Below, one piece after another: positions 1 to 13,033 of a stretch of DNA of 64,000 nt. Every line of letters begins with the position of its first letter. Positions within the stretch are counted from its first letter, which is position 1. Source of the DNA: Formosa haliotis (lineage in GTDB: Bacteria > Bacteroidota > Bacteroidia > Flavobacteriales > Flavobacteriaceae); the NCBI RefSeq assembly GCF_001685485.1, contig NZ_BDEL01000001.1, forward strand, positions 1,485,501-1,549,500, given 5' to 3'. The position numbers were made by a program, and so were the translations under genes. Below the pieces are notes generated by a model. It saw only the letters and a list, made by a program, of their open reading frames with translations. It ran no database searches and was not told where the DNA came from.

Positions 1-3383
<3,383 letters not shown>

Positions 3384-3402
3384 GATGTGGTTAATTATTT
3401 TT

Positions 3403-4737
3403 TTATTTATACAATTTATTAAGATTCTTTACTTTTAGAACTCGCACCTTAGAAGCCTTTGTTTCAGCAACTCCTTCTCCATCTATTTGGATCACATTTT
3501 GAACAAAAACATCCAATTCTTTTTTACTATTCCACAAATTAATATCATAATTCGGCTCCCATTCCCCTACTGAAGTTTCACTTAAATCTTTCACATTCCA
3601 CTCTGTCCTATTGTTTAAACTCGCGTATGCTAAAGACACTTTATTCTGTCTTTCTTCATCTCTAAAAAGCAGATTAATGTATGTTTGTTTATTGAAGTCA
3701 TTAATAAAAATATCGGGTCTGGAAATTGGAATTTTTTTAGTCCCGCCGCCACCTAAAGTAAAGGTTGTTGTTCTAAATCCTGTATTTATTTTTTGCCATG
3801 CATTATCCTTTAAATACACGATTTGATATTGAGTAATATCATTCTCATTCCAATAGGACGCTATAAACGGATTACCATGAGCATCCGTACTCATAGCCGT
3901 TTGATTGATAAGATTACTGTTTTGGGGGATTTTCCAGGCCTGTTCTGCTGAAGCTAGTGTGATTGGTAAGTTATAACGCTCTCCAGTAGATTTCTCCCAA
4001 GTTACACCACCATCTTTGGATCGTGCGTAGCATATATCGTGATTAGTGGATACATCCCAAGTTTCTCTCCAAACCCAAGAAATATGAATAACGCCCTTTG
4101 TGTCTATGCAAGTTTGCCAATAAGCACTCCGTTTGTTTTCTCCGTCTATAAGGTTGTGTTGCAACTGCTTCCAGGTGTCTTTATTAACATCATAAGAATT
4201 CAAAACTAAATTTCCTCGACCTGATTGACCTGAACGGTAGCAAAATAATAAATTGCCATTGGGTAAATTATAAAATTCTGGATAAGTTACTTTATCTTCT
4301 AGCAAGCCCGTCATTTGCATTTCTGATCCCAGTTCTAACCCATAAGGTTTTACGCTTTTTACATACCTCAATTTAGTATCATGATGATTCCAACTAACGT
4401 GAACAAACCCGTTACCGTCTATAGCTATACTAATGCTATTATGTGCATCTTTAGTATGTCCTTTATAAGCTGATTTTAAAATCTCCCATTTTTTTGATTG
4501 TAATTTACGTTTGCCCAACACCAAATGACTATCCGCATCATAATATGCTACGAATTGATAATTCCCAGATGTTGTTAAAGCATTTTTTCTAAATTTAACC
4601 GTATTTATAGAATTGGCACTCCAGCCTTCTCCAACATAAGTATCTGTTATCTGTTTTGTACATGAGGTAACACTCAATAATAGAATGAATAATACTTTAG
4701 TATTTTTTAATTTCAAAAACGTTTTAAAGTTGTTCAT
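3403..4737 (-). CDS. BNR_4-type beta-propeller lipoprotein, candidate rhamnosyl-uronate lyase or hydrolase
   Basis: A 444-residue lipoprotein (lipobox LLSVTSC, Cys26) with the signature of the BNR_4 seven-bladed propeller family: DAHNSISIAIDGNGFVHVSW followed by NHHD (His99-Asn100 and His118-His119) and several Asp-box-like strands such as SKDGGVTWE. Known BNR_4-like propellers acting on glycans include ulvan lyases (PL24, PL25), the rhamnose-glucuronate lyase family PL42 and the GH145 rhamnosidase-type enzymes, all acting at Rha-GlcA linkages. That matches the context: GH88 just downstream would remove an unsaturated uronate, and the locus has a full rhamnose pathway. The exact family and mechanism are inference; the paired histidines fit a catalytic role. 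An uncharacterised binding protein is the alternative. It starts 18 bp after the GH115 gene. Confidence 0.6.
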   Translation of the reverse strand: MNNFKTFLKLKNTKVLFILLLSVTSCTKQITDTYVGEGWSANSINTVKFRKNALTTSGNYQFVAYYDADSHLVLGKRKLQSKKWEILKSAYKGHTKDAHNSISIAIDGNGFVHVSWNHHDTKLRYVKSVKPYGLELGSEMQMTGLLEDKVTYPEFYNLPNGNLLFCYRSGQSGRGNLVLNSYDVNKDTWKQLQHNLIDGENKRSAYWQTCIDTKGVIHISWVWRETWDVSTNHDICYARSKDGGVTWEKSTGERYNLPITLASAEQAWKIPQNSNLINQTAMSTDAHGNPFIASYWNENDITQYQIVYLKDNAWQKINTGFRTTTFTLGGGGTKKIPISRPDIFINDFNKQTYINLLFRDEERQNKVSLAYASLNNRTEWNVKDLSETSVGEWEPNYDINLWNSKKELDVFVQNVIQIDGEGVAETKASKVRVLKVKNLNKLYK

Positions 4738-4755
4738 TAAGAATTTTACAAAAAA

Positions 4756-7659
4756 TTAATGATTAATTGTTTCTGACACTATTGGGTAAACTTCCGAAGT
4801 TTCACCTGTGTTTAAAACAAAATAATCTAACAACACACCAGCATCTACCGGATATACCTTTAAGGTTTGTTTTCCTTTGTTTTTTATTGGAGCTTGAATG
4901 TGTTTGATGGCTTTGTTACGCAGCACATTTTGTTTCCATTCATCACTTCTTCCTTTAGTTTTAAAATCTATTATTTTTATAGGTTCGTCATTCCATTGTA
5001 CAGCAATTCTTATTTTCCCATCTGTATTTAAAGGATGGGTTGGCATGGCAACAATATCTATCATGGCTTTTTCCGTTATGGTTTCAGTAAAAAATTCATA
5101 AGATAAAACGGGAGCTTTTGGTTGGTCCAAAACAGATTTAGCACTTAAGGGTGATGCTTGCATGCTGCTTTTAGAATGTCCTAATCCTTTTAATTCTTTC
5201 CATGTTAAACCTTCTTTTTTTTCATTGTTCATAAAATTATTCGCATACACAATTGCCTTTCCGTTTTTTTCTACAATGCTGTTTTTAGGAACATTTACAT
5301 AACTATCAGAAATATTAATTTGAAGGTTTTTTTCAAAACCTTCTGCTTTTATCTTTAATGTTACTGAATTTGGTTTTCCTGCTTTTTTCCAAAGATTCCA
5401 GTTGATTGACAACTGTATTCTACGCTCTAAATTCTTTTCATTTAACCGTCCTGATGTTTTGGTTGCTGTAATCCAATTTGGTAATGCATCAAACTTCCAA
5501 TGCGCTTTATTTGCAGATTTTAAATAGATATCTATAAAGTGTGATAACGTCTCATTCACATAAAAAGTTGGCAATTTATCAATCCCTTCTCTTGTCTTCA
5601 ACGTATCTTCTAAAGTGATTCCTATGACGTCTTTATCACTATTTTCTGCAAGATTTATTTCAGGGTTGTCAAAAACAGGCAATCGTCTTGGTTTCATATC
5701 CATTATACCTTGCCATTTTCCGTTATTCAATCCATTGTACTTTTTTGTTAAAGACACCATTTTATCATAGGCCTTTGCTGATAAATCTTTATAATGCGCT
5801 GCACTTTTTCGACCTTCTTGGGCATACGTCATCGCTTTGTCTCTGTACAGAAACTTTTTATTCATATTGGCAGCTCCTTCTACAGGATAACTAACCAATT
5901 GAATAAAACTACTTTTAAATTCTTTTGGCAATTGATTTTCTATTTTTTGTACTTGCTTTTCAATTGTTTGATAAGCATGGATACGTTGTTCAATTTCATC
6001 ACCATTAGCCAAAGTATTATATGCCGTATTGTAAATAGGCGTTGTTTTTTCTGTTTGACTCCATCCCATAAACTCTGGTTTGCGTTCAAAAGCCAATTGA
6101 TAATAGGTGTTTTTTATTTCAGCAATCTCACTTCCCAACTCATTTCCATAAATATCACTAAAAAATTGTTGTTGATGTGTGGACACATATTCTGATTTTT
6201 GAAATTGTTCTGCATCATAAGCCATGTCTAAAAACAACTGTGTATTATATTCTGCTGGTTTGATGTCTCCTACATTTAAAATCCAAATTTCTTTGTTGTT
6301 TAAGTTGTAAGCTTTCATCATTTCTTCTTGAATTAAATACGGATTGATAGCACTTAACCACAAATAATCATGAGGTCTTCCCCAATAAGACGCATGGTAA
6401 TACACGCCTCCGCCACCAGCACGTTTTTGCTCATCTGCATTGCTTAATGCTCTTATATATCCGTAATTATCGTCTGTCCACACCAAGGTAATATCTTCAG
6501 GAACTTCTAACCCATTTTTATATAAATCCAAAACCTCTTTGTACACTGTAAAAGCTTGCGGCACATTTGCCGCCTCTGGATTAATGTACTTTTTTATCAA
6601 TCCTCTCTGGTCTACAATCACCTCATTTAAAACAGCAATAGCCTCTTCTATGTTTTTTACACCTTCCATTCCACTATCGTGCACACCACGCATTCCAATG
6701 GTATAAATAGCATCAATATCTCTGGCTGCTTTTACTCTGTCTTTCCAATACTCATAGACATTGGTTTTGTTAGTTTTATAATTAAAACTCCCAAAAGATT
6801 TTTTATCCCATTCATCTACATTGTTCCGTAACATGGGTTCTGCATGAGAGCTTCCTAAAACAATATTGTACAACGCTGCCATTTTAGGATTTCCAGGATA
6901 ATGAAAAAATGCCTTGGTACTTGGGTGCATGGCTGGCCAAATGGAATTCGCATTTAAACGCAATAGTAATTCAAAAATTTTAGCATAGGTTTTTGGACCA
7001 ATATCTCCTGTTTCAGGTTCAAAGCTTTTTTCAGCCCAAGGTTGTAACCCCCAATCTTCATCATTTAAAAAGATACCTCTATATTTTACCGATGGCGCTT
7101 TACTATAATATTCTGGTTGATTTATTATCAGTTCCTTACTTTTTTTAACGGGCACATCTGCCCACCAATACCAAGGATTCACTCCAATTATTTTTGAAAT
7201 ATTAAACACGCCATAAGCTGTCCCTCTAGGGTTTGTTCCTGCAATAACAAAAGCTTTGTCGATGGTTTTAGTTGGATTTGTGATGGTTTTGTACAAATAA
7301 CTTTCCCACTGATTTTTAAATCCTTCCTTAATATTCTTATCATCTATAAATTGATTGACCAAATCTGAATCCACACGACCAATAACAATTACATGTCCTT
7401 TGGCTTGTTTAATATCTGTAATTACTTTGGGTTTATAATTGGTTACTTTATAAATATCATCTGCTAGAAGATTGGCCGTTACAGAATCTAGAGCCGATGC
7501 GTTTTTGTCATACAAAATAATGGCTTCGCTTTTCGAACTATAAATTTCAAATACAACGTCCTTACTGTTTTGAAGGGTATCTGAATTTGCCATGCCTGAA
7601 ATGGGCAGCAAAACAGTTACTAATAATAAAATTTTGTTTTTAATACTATTGATAATCAT
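4756..7659 (-). CDS. GH115 alpha-glucuronidase
   Basis: Removes alpha-linked glucuronic acid (or 4-O-methylglucuronic acid) side groups from polysaccharides. The 967-residue protein has a signal peptide ending in GMANS, an N-terminal alpha/beta domain (about 30-180), then the GH115 barrel with motifs KYRGIFLNDEDWGLQPW, TIGMRGVHDSGMEG, LVWTDDNYGYIR and YYHASYWGRPHDYLW, and C-terminal beta domains ending near residue 967. Length and motif order fit the family well. It follows the GH2 gene by 5 bp and precedes the BNR_4 gene by 18 bp, so it is cotranscribed. GH115 is best known from xylan, but the surrounding GH28, GH106 and lyase genes indicate another glucuronate-bearing glycan here. Together with uxuA and the UxuB-like gene, it suggests that glucuronate is really released and used. 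Confidence 0.9.
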   Translation of the reverse strand: MIINSIKNKILLLVTVLLPISGMANSDTLQNSKDVVFEIYSSKSEAIILYDKNASALDSVTANLLADDIYKVTNYKPKVITDIKQAKGHVIVIGRVDSDLVNQFIDDKNIKEGFKNQWESYLYKTITNPTKTIDKAFVIAGTNPRGTAYGVFNISKIIGVNPWYWWADVPVKKSKELIINQPEYYSKAPSVKYRGIFLNDEDWGLQPWAEKSFEPETGDIGPKTYAKIFELLLRLNANSIWPAMHPSTKAFFHYPGNPKMAALYNIVLGSSHAEPMLRNNVDEWDKKSFGSFNYKTNKTNVYEYWKDRVKAARDIDAIYTIGMRGVHDSGMEGVKNIEEAIAVLNEVIVDQRGLIKKYINPEAANVPQAFTVYKEVLDLYKNGLEVPEDITLVWTDDNYGYIRALSNADEQKRAGGGGVYYHASYWGRPHDYLWLSAINPYLIQEEMMKAYNLNNKEIWILNVGDIKPAEYNTQLFLDMAYDAEQFQKSEYVSTHQQQFFSDIYGNELGSEIAEIKNTYYQLAFERKPEFMGWSQTEKTTPIYNTAYNTLANGDEIEQRIHAYQTIEKQVQKIENQLPKEFKSSFIQLVSYPVEGAANMNKKFLYRDKAMTYAQEGRKSAAHYKDLSAKAYDKMVSLTKKYNGLNNGKWQGIMDMKPRRLPVFDNPEINLAENSDKDVIGITLEDTLKTREGIDKLPTFYVNETLSHFIDIYLKSANKAHWKFDALPNWITATKTSGRLNEKNLERRIQLSINWNLWKKAGKPNSVTLKIKAEGFEKNLQINISDSYVNVPKNSIVEKNGKAIVYANNFMNNEKKEGLTWKELKGLGHSKSSMQASPLSAKSVLDQPKAPVLSYEFFTETITEKAMIDIVAMPTHPLNTDGKIRIAVQWNDEPIKIIDFKTKGRSDEWKQNVLRNKAIKHIQAPIKNKGKQTLKVYPVDAGVLLDYFVLNTGETSEVYPIVSETINH

Positions 7660-7664
7660 TTATT

Positions 7665-10100
7665 TTAATCTTTTGAACTTAAAATTACTTTTGCTGTTTT
7701 TAAACCTTTTCCGGAAACAGTCAATTCCATTTTTCCTGCTTCTTTTGTAGACTGTACTAGCACCACCAATTTACCACTAAATAATTTCATAATTGGTAAA
7801 TGAAATTGTTCTAAAGATGTAGCATCGCCATTGCAAGCAGCCCTGTATCTCCCTTTTCCAGTTACCTTAAATTTTAATTGATTGGTCGCTATTGGACAAG
7901 GAATTCCAGCTTTATCGACAACAGAAACCTCTACATAAGACAAATCTTTTCCATCTGCTTTAATAATTTTTCGATCGGGACTCAGCACGAGTTGATCAGC
8001 TTTTCCTGCGGTTTTAATTTCCCTTTCGGCCACAGGTTTTCCTCCTTTATTAAAAGCAACAACTTTTACCGTTCCAGGTTCGTACTTAACATCCATCCAC
8101 ATTAAACGATATCTAGTTTGTGGGGTGTCTTTATTCTTTTTTTGAATTCCCTTACTTTTCCCATTAATAAATAGTTCTGCACTATCGTAATTGGTGTATA
8201 CAAAAACAGGTGTTATTTCACCTTCTCGTCCCTCCCAATTCCAATGCGGTAAAACATGTAAGGTTTCTTCTTTTTTATTCCAACGGCATCTATATAAATA
8301 ATATCTATCTTTTGGTAAGCCAGCTAAATCTGAAATACCAAAATACGAACTCCTTGAAGGCCAATAATTATCGTAGGGCGTAGGTTCTCCTAAATAATCG
8401 AAACCTGTCCATACAAATTCGCCTATCACCCAATCTTTGTCATCCTGTAAAACAAAATCTTCATCGGGCACATTAGACCAGCTACAGGCTTCTAAATCGT
8501 AAGATGAACTCTGCAAATCTGGATATTGCTTTCCTTTTCCTTGAACTACGGGAAATTTATATATTCCACGAGAACTTACTGTCGAGGCGGTTTCCGAACC
8601 TAAAATCATGCCTTGTGGAAATTTCTCATAAGCTTCTTCGTATAAATGCACGCGGTAATTTAAACCCAGCACATCCAAAAGTGACGCAAAACCCGATTCC
8701 ATAACGGCCTTTACTTGATCCATACCTACAGTTACAGGTCGTGTGGGATCTTCACGATGAAAAATATCTTGCAATTTTTTAGCACGCTTTAGGCCTTCTG
8801 CCCCCCATTGATCTGGTACTTCGTTGCCCGAACTCCACATGACAATACTAGGATGGTTTCGTGTGGCATGCACTAAGTTCACAATATCTTTTTCTGCATA
8901 GTCATCGAAAAACCGATGGTATCCATTTTTCATTTTTGGTTTTTTCCACTCATCAAAACTTTCAGCTAAAAACAAAAACCCCATTTCATCACATAATTCC
9001 AATTGCTCTAAAGATGGCATATTGTGAGAACTTCGAATCGCATTTGCTCCCATATCTTTAAGAATTGTTAACTGCCTACGTAGCGCTGCTTTATTAATGG
9101 CCGTACCTAACTGGCCTAAATCGTGATGTAAACACACCCCTTTAAATTTGGTAGTTTTTCCATTTAATTGAAACCCGTTTTCGGCTGTATACTTAATATC
9201 TCGAATTCCAAAACGCGTTGTTAATTCATCTTTTAATTCATCGTCAACATAAACCTGAGACACAACTGTATATAAATATGGAGTTTCTGGGCTCCATAAT
9301 TTAGGGTGTTCTACTTTTAAATTTTGATCAAATGATTTTCCAAATTGTGTAGTAGAACTATTAGTCGTTACCCATTTTTTATCGGCATCATAAATAGTCG
9401 TTTTTAAGGTTATTTTTTCTCCTGAAACCTGTGTCTTGACATTAACACGAGCCAACTTATCACTAACCAAAGGAGTGGTAATAAAGGTACCCCATTGGTC
9501 GATACTTTCCTTATTTTTTACTATTAGAGATACATTTCTATAAATCCCTGCTCCTGGATACCAACGTGAAGAAAACTCAGGATTTGATGCTTTTACTGCT
9601 AATGTGTTTTTTCCTTTTTTTAAAGCATTAGAAATATCAAAATAAAAATAGCTATAACCATATTTCCACTCTCCAATTTTTTCACCGTTTAAATAGATCT
9701 CAGGCTCACTCATTACGCCTTCAAAAAGTAAAATAACGGTCTTCCCTGTCTCGAAACTAGGAACTTCAAATGTATTTCTATACCAAGCTGTACCTATAAA
9801 TGGTAAAGAACCTGTTCTACCGGTCTTCTCTGTTGCCTCTTTTTCATTATTCTGAGAAATAGCAATATTTTGCTTATCAATGTCTTTATCAAAAGGTCCG
9901 TAAATAGCCCAATCGTGTGGCACAGTTACTTGTTCCCATTTTGAATCGTCAAACTGTACTTTAAAGGCATCTGAAGACTTTCCTTTTTTAAAAGCCCATC
10001 CCTCTTCTAACACCTGCACCGTTCGATTTTGTGCTAGTAATTGAAAGGTAACCACACACATACTACATATTAAAAACAGATGCCTTGTTACTCCTGTCAT
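7665..10100 (-). CDS. GH2 glycoside hydrolase with C-terminal DUF4982-type region
   Basis: An 811-residue exported GH2 enzyme, probably a beta-galactosidase or beta-glucuronidase. A signal peptide (ending FQLLAQ) is followed by the jelly-roll domain (WYRNTFEVP), an Ig-like domain, the TIM barrel (GVCLHHDLGQLG; acid/base in VMWSSGNEVPD; nucleophile in LGSETASTVSS) and a C-terminal region with FINGKSKG and an extra beta domain (residues about 600-811) typical of Bacteroidetes GH2 proteins. The start at 10100 is supported by the signal peptide. It lies 5 bp before the GH115 gene and 131 bp after the GH28 gene; the 10101-10231 gap has no other gene. Substrate cannot be decided: the TIM-barrel motifs differ from the LacZ-type GH2 at the left edge, so it should have a different specificity. 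Confidence 0.85.
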   Translation of the reverse strand: MTGVTRHLFLICSMCVVTFQLLAQNRTVQVLEEGWAFKKGKSSDAFKVQFDDSKWEQVTVPHDWAIYGPFDKDIDKQNIAISQNNEKEATEKTGRTGSLPFIGTAWYRNTFEVPSFETGKTVILLFEGVMSEPEIYLNGEKIGEWKYGYSYFYFDISNALKKGKNTLAVKASNPEFSSRWYPGAGIYRNVSLIVKNKESIDQWGTFITTPLVSDKLARVNVKTQVSGEKITLKTTIYDADKKWVTTNSSTTQFGKSFDQNLKVEHPKLWSPETPYLYTVVSQVYVDDELKDELTTRFGIRDIKYTAENGFQLNGKTTKFKGVCLHHDLGQLGTAINKAALRRQLTILKDMGANAIRSSHNMPSLEQLELCDEMGFLFLAESFDEWKKPKMKNGYHRFFDDYAEKDIVNLVHATRNHPSIVMWSSGNEVPDQWGAEGLKRAKKLQDIFHREDPTRPVTVGMDQVKAVMESGFASLLDVLGLNYRVHLYEEAYEKFPQGMILGSETASTVSSRGIYKFPVVQGKGKQYPDLQSSSYDLEACSWSNVPDEDFVLQDDKDWVIGEFVWTGFDYLGEPTPYDNYWPSRSSYFGISDLAGLPKDRYYLYRCRWNKKEETLHVLPHWNWEGREGEITPVFVYTNYDSAELFINGKSKGIQKKNKDTPQTRYRLMWMDVKYEPGTVKVVAFNKGGKPVAEREIKTAGKADQLVLSPDRKIIKADGKDLSYVEVSVVDKAGIPCPIATNQLKFKVTGKGRYRAACNGDATSLEQFHLPIMKLFSGKLVVLVQSTKEAGKMELTVSGKGLKTAKVILSSKD

Positions 10101-10231
10101 ATTCTAATTTTTGAGGAATAAATATTTTTTATTCTTAAGTATTCTTTATTAACTCCCTGCTATTGAGTCGATAAAATCATCTTAGAATAAAGGTGAATAC
10201 ATACAGGAAATTAATTTAAGGTATCTAACTT

Positions 10232-11557
10232 TTATTTAATCAATTTATCGTTCACATAAACATTCTTAAATGAAATACCATCCACTAAATTCTTATTAAT
10301 AGAAGCATCTTTAGATATGATCTTAGAATCTTCGAAGGTGAAATCATTAAGCTTAATGTTATCATACTCGTCTACTGCAAAAAAACGATCGCAATTTAAA
10401 TTCAAGTTTTTTAATGTAATGTTTGATCCTGTCGAAAGTGGTGGATCTTTTCTTCCTTTTAAATCAAAAAACTGGCTCCATTGATATACAACTAACCCGC
10501 GCTTTACCTTCCCTTTTATATTATCTAAGGTAATATATTCATAATGTTGTGGGGTATCTGGTCGCATTTTAAGCCAAAGTAAACGCGAAGGCCCATCGAC
10601 TTTACAATTACGAAAAATAACATTTCGATTATGAATAGATTCGCTTCCATTTGTTAATGCAGAATGGCAATATCCAAATTCACAATCTTCTATAATAATA
10701 TTAGTGTTTTCACCATTCCCTTCTTGTGTGTCTGCCCAAGGGCCTTTCCCTCCTTTTAACGCTATGGCATCATCATTTACAGACATATAACATCCTTTTA
10801 TTAACACATTTGAACAGACATCAATATCAATAGCATCTGTACTTGGTGCTTTTACGGGCTGATATGGCGAATAAATGTACAGATCTAACAATTTAATATT
10901 GTTGCATTGGTAATAATGACTAGTCCAGAACCCTGCATTGATTAATTTTACATCTTGAAGTTGAACATTATTCGATTTCCAAATAAAAACCAATCTAGGT
11001 CTTGAGACTTCTAGATTTGTACACTTTGGATTAACTTTTCGTCGTTCCCAAAATGCTTTCCAATAATTTAGCCCATTTCCGTTAATAGTTCCGTGACCTG
11101 AAATAGTAAAACCATCAACTCCATAAGCGTTTACTAATGCTGGAAAATAATCTAAATTTTGACCTTCCATTCTCGACGGCATAATTGGGTAATTTGAGAT
11201 ATCATCAGATCCTTTTAAAACTCCGGCTTTATCCACATATAAATGTGTTTTAGGTTTAAAAAATAATGCTCCACTTAAAAACACTCCTTTAGGAATAACA
11301 ATTACACCTCCTCCATTTTTTGCTGCCTGATCAATAACATTTTGAATTTTAACGGTTTGGACTATTGTACTGTCGTTTACAACACCATAATCCGTAATTT
11401 TATATTGCTTGCCTAAATTTTTTAGTTGAATTTTAGATGTGTCTCTAAACCAATCTGGAATTGCTGTTCCATCAGGAAATACATCTTTGCTATCTTGCGC
11501 ATTTGAAATCGAAATACATCCGATAATACAAATAATACATTTTAAAATAGTTTTCAT
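10232..11557 (-). CDS. GH28 family polygalacturonase-like hydrolase with altered motifs
   Basis: A 441-residue exported right-handed beta-helix protein of GH28, the family of polygalacturonases and rhamnogalacturonan hydrolases. After the signal peptide (ISNAQ) comes the YKITDYGVVNDS motif seen at the start of many GH28 enzymes. The catalytic core reads APSTDAIDID and VNDDAIALKGG where classical enzymes have NTDG and G/QDD; GYCHSALTNGSES replaces the GHG motif with the histidine kept, and LLWLKMRPD replaces RIK with the lysine kept. These changes suggest a specialised exo-enzyme rather than a true endopolygalacturonase. It pairs with a second GH28 upstream (gap 51 bp) and is in the susCD operon. 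Family membership is sure; substrate is inferred to be a uronic-acid-containing, pectin-like chain. Confidence 0.85.
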   Translation of the reverse strand: MKTILKCIICIIGCISISNAQDSKDVFPDGTAIPDWFRDTSKIQLKNLGKQYKITDYGVVNDSTIVQTVKIQNVIDQAAKNGGGVIVIPKGVFLSGALFFKPKTHLYVDKAGVLKGSDDISNYPIMPSRMEGQNLDYFPALVNAYGVDGFTISGHGTINGNGLNYWKAFWERRKVNPKCTNLEVSRPRLVFIWKSNNVQLQDVKLINAGFWTSHYYQCNNIKLLDLYIYSPYQPVKAPSTDAIDIDVCSNVLIKGCYMSVNDDAIALKGGKGPWADTQEGNGENTNIIIEDCEFGYCHSALTNGSESIHNRNVIFRNCKVDGPSRLLWLKMRPDTPQHYEYITLDNIKGKVKRGLVVYQWSQFFDLKGRKDPPLSTGSNITLKNLNLNCDRFFAVDEYDNIKLNDFTFEDSKIISKDASINKNLVDGISFKNVYVNDKLIK

Positions 11558-11608
11558 ACTGTTTACTTTTAATTATGTTTAAGTTTAAAATTTTATAATC
11601 CTTACCAA

Positions 11609-13000
11609 TTATTCTTTGGTTATTTCAATAAATCCAATAACATGTTCATGATGACTATGTTCTTCCTCTGCTAAGTCGACAACAACATTTTTTAAATGAA
11701 TATTTTCTACAGGTAATTCTTCCTGCCCTAAAATTCGAGACACATATTTTACGTGACCAGCTCTAATATTCTCTAGAAAAACATTTTTAATAGGCGTAAG
11801 TTTACGCTCTATAGTTGGTACTAAATCTCGCCATTGGTATAAAACATCTGTTTCTATTCCTAATACTCCATTTTTCATAGCTCCAGACTTTATATTACTA
11901 ACAAATATATTTTTAACATATCCTCCACGTCTTTCATTCGTTTTAATAAATACTAAATGATACATATTTGCATCCTCTACAACTTCACAATTATCGACAA
12001 ATACGTTTTCTATCCCCCCTGAAAGTTCACTACCAATTGCCAATAATTGATGTCCATTCTTAACTACACAATTACGCATAACAATATTTTTTGAAGGTGT
12101 ATGTAAACGCCAAGCATCTTGATTTCTACCAGATTTTACAGCAATAGCATCATCTCCTTGATCGAAAACACAATTTTCAATTAATACATTCTGACTCATT
12201 TCGGGATCTACACCGTCGTTATTATGACCATGGGCATATACATTAACGTTTCTAATAACAACATCTTGAGATAGATAGGGATGAATCGTCCAAAATGGGC
12301 TATTTGTAATTGTAATACCTTCAATTAAAATATGCTTACTTCTATTGAATTGAATAAATTGTGGACGAAAATGAGCTGTACCATTTACCATTTGTCGTTT
12401 AATAACTGGGCTATTATTTGCAGCTAAATTGTAAAGTATTTTAAGGTTTTGCATATGACCTTCTGGTCTTGCATACCATTTTTCCCAAACATCTAATTTA
12501 GCTTTAATTTCACCATCACCTGTAATTGCGATATTCTCGCAATTGTATGCATAAATTAATGGTGAATAATTATAGCACTCCATTCCTTCCCATGTTGTAT
12601 GTACAACAGGCAAATAATCTTGAGGATCTTCTGAAAAAAGTAAGGTTGCCCCCTTTTCCAAATGTAAATTCACATTACTTTTAAGCTGTATTTTTTTTGT
12701 TAACCATTCTCCCTTAGGAATAATAACAGTTCCTCCTTCATTTTTATTTGCTAAATCTATGGCCTCATGTATGGCGTTATAATTTTTATTTTTATCCTCT
12801 GGTATTGCTCCAAAATCGGTAATATTATATTGTTTTGTTTTCCTAAAGTCCGGAATTTTTATGCCAGGCATCACGAATGGAGCTTTAACATCAATCGTAT
12901 TAAAAGTTAAAACTCTATTAGACAGATCTTCTGAATTCCTTTTACATCCTACTAATAAGATGACGGTAAGAATTACGAGGTTATTTATTAGATTTTTCAT
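11609..13000 (-). CDS. GH28 family hydrolase (lipoprotein)
   Basis: A 463-residue GH28 beta-helix lipoprotein (lipobox VILLVGC). It starts with KQYNITDFGAIPED and shows HNNDGVDPEMSQNV, FDQGDDAIAVKSG, NGHQLLAIGSELSGG and HLVFIKTNERRGG, which correspond to the four GH28 motifs (NTD, GDD, GHG, RIK) with the aspartates, histidine and lysine kept. It is only distantly similar to its 441-residue neighbour, so the two are likely to cut different bonds. A cluster of histidines near the C-terminus (EEEHSHHEH) could bind a metal or be a loop feature. It lies 33 bp after the sulfatase gene and 51 bp before the other GH28 in the same leftward operon. Exo-acting alpha-galacturonosidase or rhamnogalacturonan-type activity is the best guess. 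Confidence 0.85.
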   Translation of the reverse strand: MKNLINNLVILTVILLVGCKRNSEDLSNRVLTFNTIDVKAPFVMPGIKIPDFRKTKQYNITDFGAIPEDKNKNYNAIHEAIDLANKNEGGTVIIPKGEWLTKKIQLKSNVNLHLEKGATLLFSEDPQDYLPVVHTTWEGMECYNYSPLIYAYNCENIAITGDGEIKAKLDVWEKWYARPEGHMQNLKILYNLAANNSPVIKRQMVNGTAHFRPQFIQFNRSKHILIEGITITNSPFWTIHPYLSQDVVIRNVNVYAHGHNNDGVDPEMSQNVLIENCVFDQGDDAIAVKSGRNQDAWRLHTPSKNIVMRNCVVKNGHQLLAIGSELSGGIENVFVDNCEVVEDANMYHLVFIKTNERRGGYVKNIFVSNIKSGAMKNGVLGIETDVLYQWRDLVPTIERKLTPIKNVFLENIRAGHVKYVSRILGQEELPVENIHLKNVVVDLAEEEHSHHEHVIGFIEITKE

Positions 13001-13033
13001 TTTATATATTTTTGTTCTAACTAGGCCTTTTAA

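Noticed and set aside
5794..6195. 133-codon plus-strand frame inside the GH115 gene
   Set aside because: It is antisense to a clear GH115 gene with intact motifs; a shadow frame.
10141..10165. CTCCCTGCTATTGAGTC as another regulon operator before the GH2 gene
   Set aside because: It shares only part of CCTGTACTAT and has no -7 box at 21 bp; the gene is inside the susCD operon anyway.
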